Assembly: GCF_003119115.1 (NCBI RefSeq)
Contig: NZ_CP022364.1
Location: 1,812,001 to 1,876,000, forward strand
Reading direction: 5' to 3'
DNA from: Azospirillum sp. TSH58
GTDB taxonomy: Bacteria > Pseudomonadota > Alphaproteobacteria > Azospirillales > Azospirillaceae
Length of the DNA: 64,000 nt
In this document: positions 53,201 through 61,710 of the stretch, in pieces
How positions within the stretch are numbered: the first letter of the stretch is position 1
Layout: every line of letters begins with the position of its first letter
The notes under the pieces: model-generated
Seen by the model: only the letters and a program-made list of their open reading frames with translations
Database searches by the model: none
What the model was told of the DNA's origin: nothing
Translations under genes and position numbers: made by a program

Positions 53201-53728
53201 GCGCCCGGCGTGCAGCACCTCGTCCCGCGCCTCGGTCAGCAGGCCGGCGGCGGTGCGCTCGTCCATCACCTCGAAATGCGGGGCGAGCCCGGCCTCCAGC
53301 GGGAAGCGGCGCAGCAGCGACTGGCAGAAGGCGTGGATCGTCTGGATCTTCATGCCGCCCGGGCAATCCACCACCTGGGCGAACAGCCGCCGGGCGATGG
53401 TGCGGGTCTCGGCGCTCGGCCGCTCGCCGCAGAGGTCGGCGAGCCGGTCCTCCAGCGCCTCGTCGGGCAGGGTCGCCCAGATGCCCAGCGTGCGGTTGAT
53501 GCGGATGGACATCTCCGCCGCCGCCGCCTTGGTGAAGGTCAGGCAGAGGATGCGCGCCGGCGCGGTGCCGGACAGCATCAGCCGCAGCACGCGGTCGGTC
53601 AGCACCTTCGTCTTGCCGGACCCGGCGGAAGCGCCCACCCACACCGACGACAGCGGATCGGAGGCGAGCCGCTGCGCGACGTTGGGGTCCAGCGGGAGTT
53701 CGCGGACGGGGAAGTCGAGGACGGTCAT
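50252..53728 (-). CDS. addA: Double-strand break repair helicase-nuclease AddA
   Basis: 1158 aa UvrD-like helicase. Walker A WVGASAGSGKTKVLTDR, motif Ia LCLTFTKAAAAEM, Walker B HILIDEAQDTNPEQW, motif III region FAVGDEKQSIFSFQRA, motif V IMTVHGSKGLQAPIVFL, and VALTRAEDRLYV (motif VI). The C-terminal nuclease has VWIVDYKTNRPPP (D...DYK) near residue 1110. It resects broken ends with AddB and loads RecA. Normal length. Confidence 0.96.
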   Translation of the reverse strand: MTVLDFPVRELPLDPNVAQRLASDPLSSVWVGASAGSGKTKVLTDRVLRLMLSGTAPARILCLTFTKAAAAEMSIRINRTLGIWATLPDEALEDRLADLCGERPSAETRTIARRLFAQVVDCPGGMKIQTIHAFCQSLLRRFPLEAGLAPHFEVMDERTAAGLLTEARDEVLHAGRAAPDSPLGKAMARLTAELNAEEFADILAELASERGRIQRLFKSFRGVNGAVDAVHEALGVPPGITEAAILRDACADHAFDGTSLRDACRALSTGSKTDEERGVGIQSWLDAADSRVRAFQIYARHFLTAEGGARKTLITKKPATSFPAALTALEREAERLVSLMKRVRSAGVAASTTALLTLAEALLHAYGAKKKAKALLDYDDLILSANKLLNGDDDNNVSAVPWVLFKLDGGLDHILIDEAQDTNPEQWQVVGSIAEEFFAGLSARDGGETTRTVFAVGDEKQSIFSFQRADPAEFTRMRRHFQTRAKAAERDWHAVELDISFRSTATVLQTVDAVFRLDSAKDGVASETSPVIRHRAFRRGHAGLVELWPPVKPAEAADPPAWAPPVEREAADSPSARLAAVIADTIRDWTQRGESLESRGRPIQPGDVMVLVRRRTAFVTELVRALKDRAVPVAGVDRMVLTEQLAVMDLMALCDFLLLPEDDLTLATVLKGPLIGLTEDQLFDLAHGRRGTLWRALVAKAEDDPAYRPARRYLGAQLARTDFLAPYELFAGLLAAPCPADPDGSGRRAILKRLGPDAQDPLDEFLAVCLAFEKTEPPSLQNFLAWLAASEAEIKRELEQGGGRVRIMTVHGSKGLQAPIVFLPDTLGTPTQSPPILWPDEGCAVPLFAARRSQEDALCAEARARANRRRDQEYRRLLYVALTRAEDRLYVCGYQGRKEPSDACWYKLVEAAMGEIGVPHPFDFSTLCPDGWSGEGWRLADPQTSVPKPDGAGAGRVLAAQAAPPWLTAAAPEEPEPSRPLTPSRPDGDEPAMRSPLGEDDGARFKRGLLIHRLMQTLPDLPPDAREAAARRYLARPGHELTAERQDEIATETMRVLTDPRFARLFGPNSRAEVEVVGLVTGRALSGRVDRLVIEEDAVWIVDYKTNRPPPVRAEDVPPVYVRQMEAYRAALRAIYPEKAVRCVLLWTDTPALMELPE

Positions 53729-53764
53729 GGGCGGGTCGTACGGTGTGGGGCGGTTTGGTGCTTG

Positions 53765-53864
53765 GCCCCCACCCTCCCGCTTCGCGGGTCCCTCCCTCCC
53801 CCGCTACGCAGGGGAGGGGCTTGATTCCCTCCCCTGCGTAGCGGGGGAGGGTTAGGGTGGGGGC
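53765..53864. repeat. Interspersed repeat copy 6: 100 bp, nested inverted repeats
   Basis: Outer arms GCCCCCACCCT (53765-53775) and AGGGTGGGGGC (53854-53864) enclose a perfect 25-bp inverted repeat (53794-53818 and 53827-53851) around an 8-base loop GCTTGATT. Fills the addA-addB gap. Same arm consensus as copies at 30937 and 4912. Confidence 0.85.
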
Positions 53865-53879
53865 AATGGTTTTCCCACA

Positions 53880-56858
53880 TCACCCCTCACCCCCATCGCC
53901 GCCCGCCGACCATTCCTGCACCCGCGCGAGGTGGGCGTAGTCGGTGTAGCGCGGGGCCATGGCCGGGCGTGGGCAGGAGCGGTAGGGGGTGGCGGGATCG
54001 TCGAAGTGGCGGATCAGCTCCTCCAGGCCGGCGCGGGCCTCGGCGGCCAGCGTCGCCGGGTCGCCCTTCACCGCCTTCTCCTCGCCCGGCGGGTCGCCGC
54101 CGGACAGGCGCCAGAAGGCCAGCTCGGCCACCCGGTTCTTCGCCACCCCGGCGAAGCCGCCGGCCTCGGCCATGGCGGCCTCCAGCGGCAGCTGCGGGGC
54201 GAAGCCCAGCTCGATCTCGCGGGTCGAGGGCGGGGTGCCGGTCTTGTAGTCGATCAGGACCAGCCCCGCGCCGCCCGAATCGATGCGGTCGGCCTTGGCG
54301 GTCAGCAGGAAGGGGCCGGCGGGGCCGTTCAGCGCCAGCTCGCCCGACACTTCGGTGGCGAGCGGCTTCAGGGTGCGGCGGCGGTCGCGCTCCTGCCCGA
54401 CGAACCACTCGGCGATGCGCTCGAAGCGCGGCCACCAGAAGGCCCAGACGTCGGGATGGCTGTGCAGCAGCGGGCCGAAGGACTCGCGCCCCATCGCCAG
54501 CAGCCGGTGCAGGGCGTCGTCGGGCAGTTGGCCGGAATGGGCCTTTACGAAGGCGTCCAGGGCCGCGTGGATGAACTGGCCGCGGTCGGCGGCGCCGGGA
54601 TCGGCGGCGATGGGGTCGAGCTTGCGCAGGCGCAGCACATGCTCGGCGTAGATGGCGTAGGGGTCGCGCATCCACTTCTCGATCTTGGTGACCGACAGCT
54701 TGCGCGGGCGGGCGGCGACCGGCGGGCGCGGCTCCGGCGGGGCGACGGGGCGCACGGCGTCCGGTTCGTCCAGCCCGCGCGCCCAGGCCAGCCAGGGCTC
54801 CCCGGCCAGCTCGATCCGCCCGTCCAGACCCAGCGCGCGCAGCACCGTCTCCAGCCGCAGCAGCCAACGCGACGGGACGGTCGGCGTGCCGTCCACCCGC
54901 TCCGCGCGGGTCAGCACGACCTCCTCCGCGCCGCAGGCGTGGGTGAAGTCGTGGGCGGACAGGCCGACCATGCGCTCCGGGCTGGGCAGGCCGAAATCCC
55001 GGCGCATCGGGCGCGACATCCAGGGATCGGCACCGGGGTCGGGCGGCCAGGTCCCCTCGTTCAGCCCGCCCAGGATCAGCAGGTCGAAATGCTGAAGGCG
55101 GGCTTCCATCGGGCCGAGGATGTAGAGGCGCGGGTGCAGGCCGAAGCGCGGGCGCACCGGGCGCATCGCCATCAGCGCGTCGAGCAGCGCCGGATAGTCG
55201 GTGCCCGGCACGGCGGGGAAGCCCTCCGTCGCCTCCAGCAGCTCATGGACGAAGGTCGCGGCCTCCTCGCCGTCGTCCTGCCGCCACAGGAACTCCGACC
55301 CCGGCGCGTCGGTGCGCGAGGCCAGCGCCTCCGCGAAGGCGACATGCGCGCGGACGAGGTCGCTGAGCGGGGCCTCGCTGAACAGCACCTCCATGAAGGG
55401 GGCGGCGAGCGTCTCCAAATTTTCCAGCCAGCCGAGCAGAGTGGCCTGCTGGTCCGGGTGGTCGAAGCGGTCGGTGGCCTTCAGCGCGGCGATCAGCCCG
55501 GCGAAGCCCTCCGCCGGGCGGGGGCCGCGCAGCACGGTGCGCTCCAGCGCGCGGGCGGAGCGGCGGAACTCCGCCGGGTCGTGCCCGCCGGCGGCCAGCG
55601 GGTGCTTGGCCAGCGCCAGCAGGGCCAGCGGATGGGCGCGGCTGGCGGCCAGCTCGGCGGTCAGCCGCAGATAGGTGCCGACCGCGGTGTGGACCAGCGG
55701 CTGGCCCGCCGAGTCGTTGACCGCGATGCCCCAGCGCGTCAACGCCATGGCAACCCGGCGGGCGAGGTTGCGGTCGGGGGAGACCAGCGCCGCCGTCTTG
55801 CCCGGCGTTTCCAGCGCGTGGCGCATCAGCAGCGCGATGACCGACGCCTCCTCCTCCGCGGTCGGGGCGTCGATGCGGGTCAGCCCGTCCAGGGCCGCGG
55901 CGTCCAGCCCGTCCAGCTCCCGCCAGCTTTCCGTGGTGGCGGCGGGGCGCATCGCCTCGGCCAGCAGGCGGGCGCGGGCCGCCCGCGGCTCCTCCGCGTC
56001 GTTCCAGCGGCGGACGGCGGCGCGGCCGACCGACAGCCGGTCCAGCAGATGGGCGAGGCCGTATTGCGGGTGCGATTCGTCGGCGCGGATGGCGTCCCAG
56101 CTCGCCTCGTCGGCCTCCAGGTCCAGGCCGGGCAGCACGACGGCCCCCTGCGGCAGGGCGGCGACCACCGCCAGCAGGTCGGCGGAGGCCGGGATCGAGC
56201 CGGTGGAGCCGGCGGCGATGACCAGCCCCTGCGGCGGCTCCGCCCGCCAGAGCGCGGCCTGCGTCTCCAGCACGAGGTTGCGGCGCTGCGCCGGGTCGGT
56301 CAGCGCGCTGGCTCCGAGGATGGCGGGCCAGTGCTCGGTGACGATCTTCAGGAACTCCAGCGTCACCTGCCAGTGCTGGGCGTAATCCTCCGGCACCAGC
56401 GAGGCCAGCCGGTCGAAGGCGACGTTCTCCGTCCACACCGCGTCGATCAGCCGCCCCAGGTCGGCGCCCAGCCGCACCGCCTGCGCGGTGGTGGCCGACA
56501 CGCCGGTCGCCTGGAGGATCAGCCGGGCCAGCATCATCTGGCGCTTCAGCCCGCTGATCGGGTCGGGCAGCTCCAGCGGCACGCCGGGCAGCTCCTCCGC
56601 CGAGGTCAGGCTGAGCGAGGCGGCGTCCAGCTCGCCCAGCGGGCTCATCCGTGGCAGCAGCATCGGCTGTCCGCCGGAGCGGCGCAGGAACGCCTCGCGC
56701 AACGAGCGGCAGGAGCGGCGCGTCGGCAGCAGGACGGTCACCCCGGCCAGCGCCAGCGGGTCGTTCCCCACACGGTCCAGGATGCCCGCGGCGAGCTGGT
56801 CCACGAAGGACACGCCGGTGGGAATCGAATAGACCTTGGGCTCCGCCCTGCCGCTCAT
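53880..56858 (-). CDS. addB: Double-strand break repair protein AddB
   Basis: 992 aa partner of AddA. Degenerate helicase-like N-terminus (VTVLLPTRRSCRSLREAFLR). The C-terminal nuclease shows PRKLSVTKIEKWMRDPYAIY and LVLIDYKTGTPPS (DYK). Unlike Bacillus AddB, I see no four-cysteine iron-sulfur set around the nuclease, only an isolated YRSCPRP near the end, as I expect for the alphaproteobacterial type. It lies upstream of addA, separated by a repeat element. Confidence 0.94.
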   Translation of the reverse strand: MSGRAEPKVYSIPTGVSFVDQLAAGILDRVGNDPLALAGVTVLLPTRRSCRSLREAFLRRSGGQPMLLPRMSPLGELDAASLSLTSAEELPGVPLELPDPISGLKRQMMLARLILQATGVSATTAQAVRLGADLGRLIDAVWTENVAFDRLASLVPEDYAQHWQVTLEFLKIVTEHWPAILGASALTDPAQRRNLVLETQAALWRAEPPQGLVIAAGSTGSIPASADLLAVVAALPQGAVVLPGLDLEADEASWDAIRADESHPQYGLAHLLDRLSVGRAAVRRWNDAEEPRAARARLLAEAMRPAATTESWRELDGLDAAALDGLTRIDAPTAEEEASVIALLMRHALETPGKTAALVSPDRNLARRVAMALTRWGIAVNDSAGQPLVHTAVGTYLRLTAELAASRAHPLALLALAKHPLAAGGHDPAEFRRSARALERTVLRGPRPAEGFAGLIAALKATDRFDHPDQQATLLGWLENLETLAAPFMEVLFSEAPLSDLVRAHVAFAEALASRTDAPGSEFLWRQDDGEEAATFVHELLEATEGFPAVPGTDYPALLDALMAMRPVRPRFGLHPRLYILGPMEARLQHFDLLILGGLNEGTWPPDPGADPWMSRPMRRDFGLPSPERMVGLSAHDFTHACGAEEVVLTRAERVDGTPTVPSRWLLRLETVLRALGLDGRIELAGEPWLAWARGLDEPDAVRPVAPPEPRPPVAARPRKLSVTKIEKWMRDPYAIYAEHVLRLRKLDPIAADPGAADRGQFIHAALDAFVKAHSGQLPDDALHRLLAMGRESFGPLLHSHPDVWAFWWPRFERIAEWFVGQERDRRRTLKPLATEVSGELALNGPAGPFLLTAKADRIDSGGAGLVLIDYKTGTPPSTREIELGFAPQLPLEAAMAEAGGFAGVAKNRVAELAFWRLSGGDPPGEEKAVKGDPATLAAEARAGLEELIRHFDDPATPYRSCPRPAMAPRYTDYAHLARVQEWSAGGDGGEG

Positions 56859-56972
56859 GCCTGCCCCGGAAGCTGTATCGTCAGACGCGCGAGGATACTA
56901 GATGTGGGGCAATGAGACCACAAAGCGTCAAGGAATACAAAAATTCTCACAAAGGGCCGGCCGGGTGGCCGG

Positions 56973-57752
56973 TCAGGTGGTGACCACCGACACGTCGCTC
57001 ATCGACAGCATCTCCTCCGTCTCGGCCAGCGCGTCGGGGGTGCCGATGTGGAACCACAGCCCGTCATGGGCGAGGCCGTAGAGGCGCCCGGCTTCCTGCG
57101 CGCGGTCCCAGACGCGGTTGGTGGAGAAGGCGCCGTCGGGGGTGTCCTGCCCGAACAGCTCCGGCTTCACGATCTGGACGCCGGCGTAGACGAAGGGGGC
57201 GATCTCCATCTCGCCGCGCCGGGTCAGCCGGCCCAGCGGGTCCATGTGGTAGTCGCCGCGCCCCTCGTAGCCCACCGCCTTGGTGGTCGCCATCAGCAGC
57301 AGGAGCGCGTCCATCGCCTCCGGGTCCCAGTGGCGGGCCAGCCGCGCCAGCGTGGGGGAGGGGCCGTCGAGCCACAGGATGTCGGCGTTGACCACATAGA
57401 CCGGGTCGGCGCCCAGCAGCGGCAGCGCCTTCTTCACGCCGCCGCCGGTCTCCAGCAGCGTGTCCTCCGGCGACAGGGTGATGGCCGGGGCGGTGCGCCC
57501 CGCCAGATGGGCGGCGATCATGTCGCCTTTGTAGTGGCTGTTGACCACGGCGGCGGTCACGCCGGCTTCCTCCAGCCGGTCGAGCGCGTGGTCGAGCATC
57601 GGCTTGCCCATCACCGGGATCAGGGGCTTCGGGCGCTCCAGGGTCAGCGGGCGCATCCGCAGGCCCAGCCCGGCGGCCATCACCATGGCCTTGGCGGGGG
57701 CGGTGGTCACAGGCGGCGTCTTGGTACGGGTCTTCTTCGAGACAGGCGACAT
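56973..57752 (-). CDS. murU: N-acetylmuramate-1-phosphate uridylyltransferase MurU-like
   Basis: 259 aa nucleotidyltransferase. AMVMAAGLGLRMRPLTLERPK is the UTP-binding signature, KPLIPVMGKPMLDHALDRL follows, and YVVNADILWLDG supplies the metal Asp. In this order with amgK it converts MurNAc-1-phosphate to UDP-MurNAc, bypassing de novo synthesis in peptidoglycan recycling; the pathway is known from Pseudomonas. ATG at 57752, two bases after the amgK stop. Confidence 0.9.
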   Translation of the reverse strand: MSPVSKKTRTKTPPVTTAPAKAMVMAAGLGLRMRPLTLERPKPLIPVMGKPMLDHALDRLEEAGVTAAVVNSHYKGDMIAAHLAGRTAPAITLSPEDTLLETGGGVKKALPLLGADPVYVVNADILWLDGPSPTLARLARHWDPEAMDALLLLMATTKAVGYEGRGDYHMDPLGRLTRRGEMEIAPFVYAGVQIVKPELFGQDTPDGAFSTNRVWDRAQEAGRLYGLAHDGLWFHIGTPDALAETEEMLSMSDVSVVTT

Positions 57753-57754
57753 AA

Positions 57755-58768
57755 TCAATCCGGCTCCGGAACGACAAGCTCCGCGCGGGTTCCCGGCGGC
57801 AGATGGCGGGCGAACCAGTCGGCGACCGGGGCCAGCTCGGGCTTGGCGAGCTGGCCTTCCAGAAGCCGCCAGACGCGCGGCAGGTGTAGGAGATAGCCGC
57901 GTCGGCGCTGCAACGCCAGACGCACGAAGATGGCGACGATGCGGGTGTGCCGGATCGCGCCCAGAACGGCGAAGGAGCGGCGGAAGGCGTCCCAGTCGCG
58001 ATCCGGGAAGGCCGCGCGGTAGCGGTCCAGCAGCACGCCCTCCAGTCCGGCGGGCAGGTCGCGGCGGGCGTCCTCCAGCAGCGACACCAGATCGTAGGCG
58101 ACGGGGCCGAGCCCGGCGCTCTGGTAGTCGATCAGCCCCGCCGCCCGCAGGCCGGGCCGGGGCAGCCGCATCACGTTGTCCACATGGTAGTCGCGCAGCA
58201 GCAGCGACTGCGGCCCGGCGCAGGCCCCCGGCACCACCGCGTTCCACGCCGCGTCGAAGTCGGACCGGGCCTTGTCGGACAGGGGCTTTCCCGTCGCCGC
58301 GGGCATGTAGACGTCGGCGAACAGCGCCACCTGCTGCGTGAACAGGGTCGCGTCGTAGAGCGGCAGGTTCAGGCAGGCCGCCTCCTCCACGGGAAAGCGG
58401 CGGTGCAGTTCGATCAGCGCGTCGGTCGCCAGCTCGTAGAGCGGGCGCGGCTCCTCCCCCGCGTTGAGCAGGCGGGTCAGGGTGCCGTCGCCGAAATCCT
58501 CCTGGAGGGCGAGGCCCGCCTCGACCTCCGCCGTCCGGATGGCGGGGACCGAGAAGCCCAGCCGGTCCAGCGTCGCGCCGATGGCGATGAAGGGCACCAG
58601 ATCCTCCGCCGGGGCGGGGGTGTCCACCAGGATGAGCGTCCCGCCGTCCGGAGTCGTCAGCCGTTCGTAGCGGCGTGCCGAGGCGTCACCGGCCAGCGGC
58701 TCCCGCCTGGCCCCCTCCAGCCCGTGGCGGGCGAGGAAGGCGGCGATCTGCGATGCGCGGTCGGTCAC
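57755..58768 (-). CDS. amgK: N-acetylmuramate/N-acetylglucosamine kinase AmgK
   Basis: 337 aa APH-fold sugar kinase. Entry LAGDASARRYERL, catalytic loop LLLRDYHVDNVM with LIDYQSAGLGPVAYDLVSLL. Phosphorylates MurNAc or GlcNAc at C1, feeding MurU. GTG start at 58768 overlaps the tsaE stop (GTGA). The pair gives fosfomycin tolerance in species that have it. No MurNAc phosphatase (MupP) gene is in the window. Confidence 0.92.
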   Translation of the reverse strand: MTDRASQIAAFLARHGLEGARREPLAGDASARRYERLTTPDGGTLILVDTPAPAEDLVPFIAIGATLDRLGFSVPAIRTAEVEAGLALQEDFGDGTLTRLLNAGEEPRPLYELATDALIELHRRFPVEEAACLNLPLYDATLFTQQVALFADVYMPAATGKPLSDKARSDFDAAWNAVVPGACAGPQSLLLRDYHVDNVMRLPRPGLRAAGLIDYQSAGLGPVAYDLVSLLEDARRDLPAGLEGVLLDRYRAAFPDRDWDAFRRSFAVLGAIRHTRIVAIFVRLALQRRRGYLLHLPRVWRLLEGQLAKPELAPVADWFARHLPPGTRAELVVPEPD

Positions 58769-59280
58769 GGCCGGTCCAGTGCGGTGAGGTCCAGTGCGGA
58801 AAGGTCGAGTGTGGTCAGGCGCGCCCCCCAGGCGCCATGGCCGGTCAGGCGGGCGCGGCGCTCGGTCGGCCCGGCGAAGCTCATCTCGATGTCGAGGCGG
58901 TCGGCGGGAAGCAGCGGACCCAGCCGGTCCGGCCATTCCACCAGCAGAACGGCCTCGGCGCGCGCCTCGTCCCAGCCGAGTTCCGTCACCTCGTCGGGGC
59001 CGGACAGGCGGTAGAGGTCGAAATGCCAGACCGGGCCGATGTCGGTGTCGTAGGTCTGGACCAGCGTGAAGGTCGGGGACGGCACCTCGGCGTCCTCCTC
59101 CGTCACGGCGCGGATCAGGGCGCGGCACAGGGCGGACTTGCCGGCGCCCAGATCGCCGCGCAGGGCCACGAGGTCGCCGGGCGCCAGCGCCGCGGCCAGA
59201 CGGCGGGCCAGCGCGGCGGTCGCCTCCTCGCTCGGCAGCGCCACGGCGCGCGTGTGGGGGGAGGATTCGGTCTGGGTCAT
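58765..59280 (-). CDS. tsaE: tRNA threonylcarbamoyladenosine synthesis ATPase TsaE
   Basis: 171 aa. Walker A ALRGDLGAGKSALCRAL, then PSPTFTLVQTYDT and WHFDLYRLSGPDEVTELGWDE, all family signatures. Works with TsaB/TsaD for t6A37 on tRNA. The ATG at 59280 is used; a TTG six codons upstream is possible. The C-terminal TLDLSALDLTALDRP comes from an imperfect 15-base repeat. Confidence 0.93.
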   Translation of the reverse strand: MTQTESSPHTRAVALPSEEATAALARRLAAALAPGDLVALRGDLGAGKSALCRALIRAVTEEDAEVPSPTFTLVQTYDTDIGPVWHFDLYRLSGPDEVTELGWDEARAEAVLLVEWPDRLGPLLPADRLDIEMSFAGPTERRARLTGHGAWGARLTTLDLSALDLTALDRP

Positions 59281-59299
59281 CGTGTTGGATAGGGCCAAG

Positions 59300-59731
59300 T
59301 CAACGTCGGGAGGCGGCCTTGCGCGGCACCGGGCCGGGGGCGGGGGCAGGGGCGGACTCCGCCGCCTCGACCCGGTCCTCCACCAGACGCGGGGGCTTCT
59401 TGAAGTTCATGGTGATCATCAGCGTCAGGGCACCGTTGATCAGGTGGATCATCTTGTCGGATTCGACGGGCAGGGGGATCTTGCGCCCCATGCAATAGGA
59501 CACCAGCGCCGCCGCGACCTCGGACTCGTGCAGGGTCATGCTGCGGTCGTCGCCCTCGTCCCCGGTCACCTGGATCAGCGTCTCCACCCCGCCGCCGCCG
59601 GGCTGGCCGGGGCGGTAAGTGACCTTGCCGACCGTGCCGTTGGGCAGCGGCTCGCGCATCCGGCGGCGGCGGTCGAGCACGGCCTTCACCACCTCCTGGT
59701 CGGTGAACACGAGGCAGCGCAGTTCCTTCAT
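59300..59731 (-). CDS. Conserved hypothetical protein
   Basis: 143 aa. Starts MKELRCLVFTDQEVVKAVLD with GAAGGA upstream (59731). Acidic/hydrophobic alpha-beta pattern in the middle (TLIQVTGDEGDDRSMTLHES; EVAAALVSYCMGRKIPLP) and a Pro/Ala tail. No family name recognised. It ends 19 bases upstream of the tsaE start on the same strand and is probably the first gene of that operon. Confidence 0.7.
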   Translation of the reverse strand: MKELRCLVFTDQEVVKAVLDRRRRMREPLPNGTVGKVTYRPGQPGGGGVETLIQVTGDEGDDRSMTLHESEVAAALVSYCMGRKIPLPVESDKMIHLINGALTLMITMNFKKPPRLVEDRVEAAESAPAPAPGPVPRKAASRR

Positions 59732-59882
59732 CGCCAGTCCTTCATCGCGGGCGCTCCGGCACGGTGGAAACGCGCAAATCCTACCCCACCGCAACCGCAC
59801 GCCCAGAAGGAAATCGGCAGGTCGTCCCCCATTTTGCGCGGGCCGGCCGTTCCCGGCGTGCAGGGCGGGGCTGACGGCGGGG

Positions 59883-59911
59883 TTGACCGGGCGCGCGAAA
59901 CCGGACAATTG
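59883..59911 (+). promoter_or_regulatory. Sigma-70-type promoter of the FAD-dependent reductase gene
   Basis: TTGACC (59883-59888), 17-base spacer, CAATTG (59906-59911), 43 bases before the ATG at 59955. Confidence 0.5.
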
Positions 59912-59954
59912 AAGGCTTCATCGTTCCCCCCGTTTGCACAAGGCAGCGCGTCCC

Positions 59955-60977
59955 ATGTCGCACACCGTCCATCGCACCGACGTCGTCATCGTCGGCGCCG
60001 GCCCCGTCGGTCTCTTCGCCGTGTTCGAATGCGGCATGCTGAAGATGCGATGCCATGTGGTGGACGCGCTGGACATGGTCGGCGGGCAGTGCACCGCGCT
60101 GTACCCGGAGAAGCCGATCTACGACATCCCGGCCCACCCGTCCATCGAGGCCGCCGACCTGATCGACAAGCTGGCGGAGCAGGCCGCCCCCTTCAGCCCG
60201 GTCTATCATCTGGGCCAGCAGGTCGAGAAGCTGACCCGCACGGAGGAAGGGCGCTGGCTGGTGGAGACCGGCATCGGCACGCAGATCGACACCCAGGCGG
60301 TGATCATCGCCGCCGGCTGCGGCGCCTTCGGCCCCAACCGCCCGCCGCTGGACGGGCTGGAGAAGTTCGAGGGCACGTCGGTCTTCTACATGGTCCGCCG
60401 CAAGCAGGACTTCGCCGGCAAGCGCGTGGTCATCGCCGGCGGCGGCGATTCCGCCGTGGACTGGACGCTGTCGCTGGCCGACGTGGCGGAGAAGGTCTAC
60501 GTCGTCCACCGCCGGCCCAAGTTCCGCGCCGCCCCGGAAAGCGTCGCCCGCATGGACGTCCTGGTCCGCGAGGGCAAGGTGGAGATGGTGGTTCCCTACC
60601 AGCTCTCCGGTCTGGTCGGCGAGAACGGCCAGCTCTCCGCCGTGCGCGTCGCCACGCTGGACGGCGAGGAGAAGGACCTGCCGGCCGACGCGCTGCTCGC
60701 CTTCTTCGGCCTGTCGATGAATCTGGGGCCGATCGCCGAGTGGGGCCTGAACCTGGAGCGCAGCCACATCGGCGTCAGCCTGCCCGGCTGCGCCACCAGC
60801 GCCCCCGGCGTCTACGCCATCGGCGACATCGCGACATATCCCGGCAAGCTGAAGCTGATCCTCTGCGGCTTCTCCGAGGCGGCGCAGGCGGCCCACGCCA
60901 TCCACCCGCTGGTCCATCCGGGCGAGGCGCTGCACTTCGAATACTCGACCTCCAAGGGCGTCCCCGGCGCCGAGTAA
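59955..60977 (+). CDS. Ferredoxin/flavodoxin-NADP reductase, thioredoxin-reductase-like (TrxR-type FNR)
   Basis: 340 aa flavoprotein. FAD loop DVVIVGAGPVGLFAVFECGM, NADPH loop VVIAGGGDSAVDWTLSLAD and the C-terminal FAD motif GVYAIGDIATYPGKLKLI. There is no CxxC redox pair between the domains, which separates it from thioredoxin reductase and matches the YumC/ferredoxin-NADP reductase type. Likely shuttles electrons between NADPH and ferredoxin. A TTG at 59934 would add seven residues; the ATG at 59955 is preferred. Confidence 0.93.
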   Translation: MSHTVHRTDVVIVGAGPVGLFAVFECGMLKMRCHVVDALDMVGGQCTALYPEKPIYDIPAHPSIEAADLIDKLAEQAAPFSPVYHLGQQVEKLTRTEEGRWLVETGIGTQIDTQAVIIAAGCGAFGPNRPPLDGLEKFEGTSVFYMVRRKQDFAGKRVVIAGGGDSAVDWTLSLADVAEKVYVVHRRPKFRAAPESVARMDVLVREGKVEMVVPYQLSGLVGENGQLSAVRVATLDGEEKDLPADALLAFFGLSMNLGPIAEWGLNLERSHIGVSLPGCATSAPGVYAIGDIATYPGKLKLILCGFSEAAQAAHAIHPLVHPGEALHFEYSTSKGVPGAE

Positions 60978-60995
60978 CCGTCCCGAAAACGGAAA

Positions 60996-61022
60996 CGGGC
61001 CGCCGGGGAAACCGGCGGCCCG
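60996..61022. terminator. Hairpin terminator-like structure after the reductase gene
   Basis: 11-bp stem CGGGCCGCCGG / CCGGCGGCCCG with loop GGAAA, between convergent genes. No clear T tract. Confidence 0.55.
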
Positions 61023-61052
61023 CTCCGTCAGCGGCTGGCGGGAGGCGGGAGA

Positions 61053-61613
61053 TCAGCCGCCGCGGGGGCCCTTGTCGGGACCGGGACCCGGGCCATGGCC
61101 GGGGCCGTGGTGCCGCATGCCAGGACCGCCCATGCCACCGCCCATCATGCCGTGCCCGGCGCGGTCGAGGAAGCGGTCGGCCTGCTTCTGCTGGTCCGGG
61201 GTGAGCTGGGCGTAGAGGTCGGTCGCCGCCGGGCGCACCTGCTGGAGCTGGGCGAGGCGGGCCGACATCATGGCCTCCATCCGCTCAAGCCGGGCCGGGG
61301 CGGCGGCGGGCATCGGCTGGTCCTTGTACTTGGCGCAGAGGTCCTGGGTGGGCTTCTGGCTCGCCTTCGCGGCGTCGGCGAACTTGGTCCAGGCGGCGCG
61401 CTGCTGGTCGGTGATGTTCAGCTTCTTCTCGGCGTAGGCCAGCATGCCGGCCAGCCGGGCGTCCTGATCCTCGCACATCCGGGAGAAATGCCGGCCGCCG
61501 TCCGGACCGGGGCCAGGGCCGGCGCCGGGACCCGGCTGCTGCTGGGCGAAGACCGGCACGGCGAGGCCGAGACCGAGAACCAGCGCGGCGGTGGTCATCA
61601 TAGCGCGTTTCAT
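61053..61613 (-). CDS. Spy/CpxP-type LTxxQ periplasmic protein
   Basis: 186 aa with a signal peptide (MKRAMMTTAALVLGLGLAVPVFA). Two LTxxQ-like motifs: LNITDQQRAAW and YAQLTPDQQKQADRFL. The tail is Met/Gly/His/Pro-rich (HGMMGGGMGGPGMRHHGPGH), which could bind copper or other metals. AAGGAG precedes the ATG. Spy/CpxP proteins chaperone envelope proteins or restrain the Cpx kinase. Divergent from an OmpR/EnvZ-like pair with CpxR-like boxes between, so it is likely regulated by that pair. Confidence 0.85.
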   Translation of the reverse strand: MKRAMMTTAALVLGLGLAVPVFAQQQPGPGAGPGPGPDGGRHFSRMCEDQDARLAGMLAYAEKKLNITDQQRAAWTKFADAAKASQKPTQDLCAKYKDQPMPAAAPARLERMEAMMSARLAQLQQVRPAATDLYAQLTPDQQKQADRFLDRAGHGMMGGGMGGPGMRHHGPGHGPGPGPDKGPRGG

Positions 61614-61710
61614 GGGGATGCTCCTTGTTATCGACGGGGTCTTGCGTTCCCGATGACCCCGATGATGGGCCGGCAACGTATCCGGTTGATGTCCGGCCTT
61701 CGGTGAATTG

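Noticed and set aside
53931..56915. 994-codon open frame on the plus strand opposite addB
   Set aside because: Antisense shadow of a high-GC gene. It has Arg/Gly/Gln-rich low-complexity translation and no start signals, while addB on the other strand has clear motifs.
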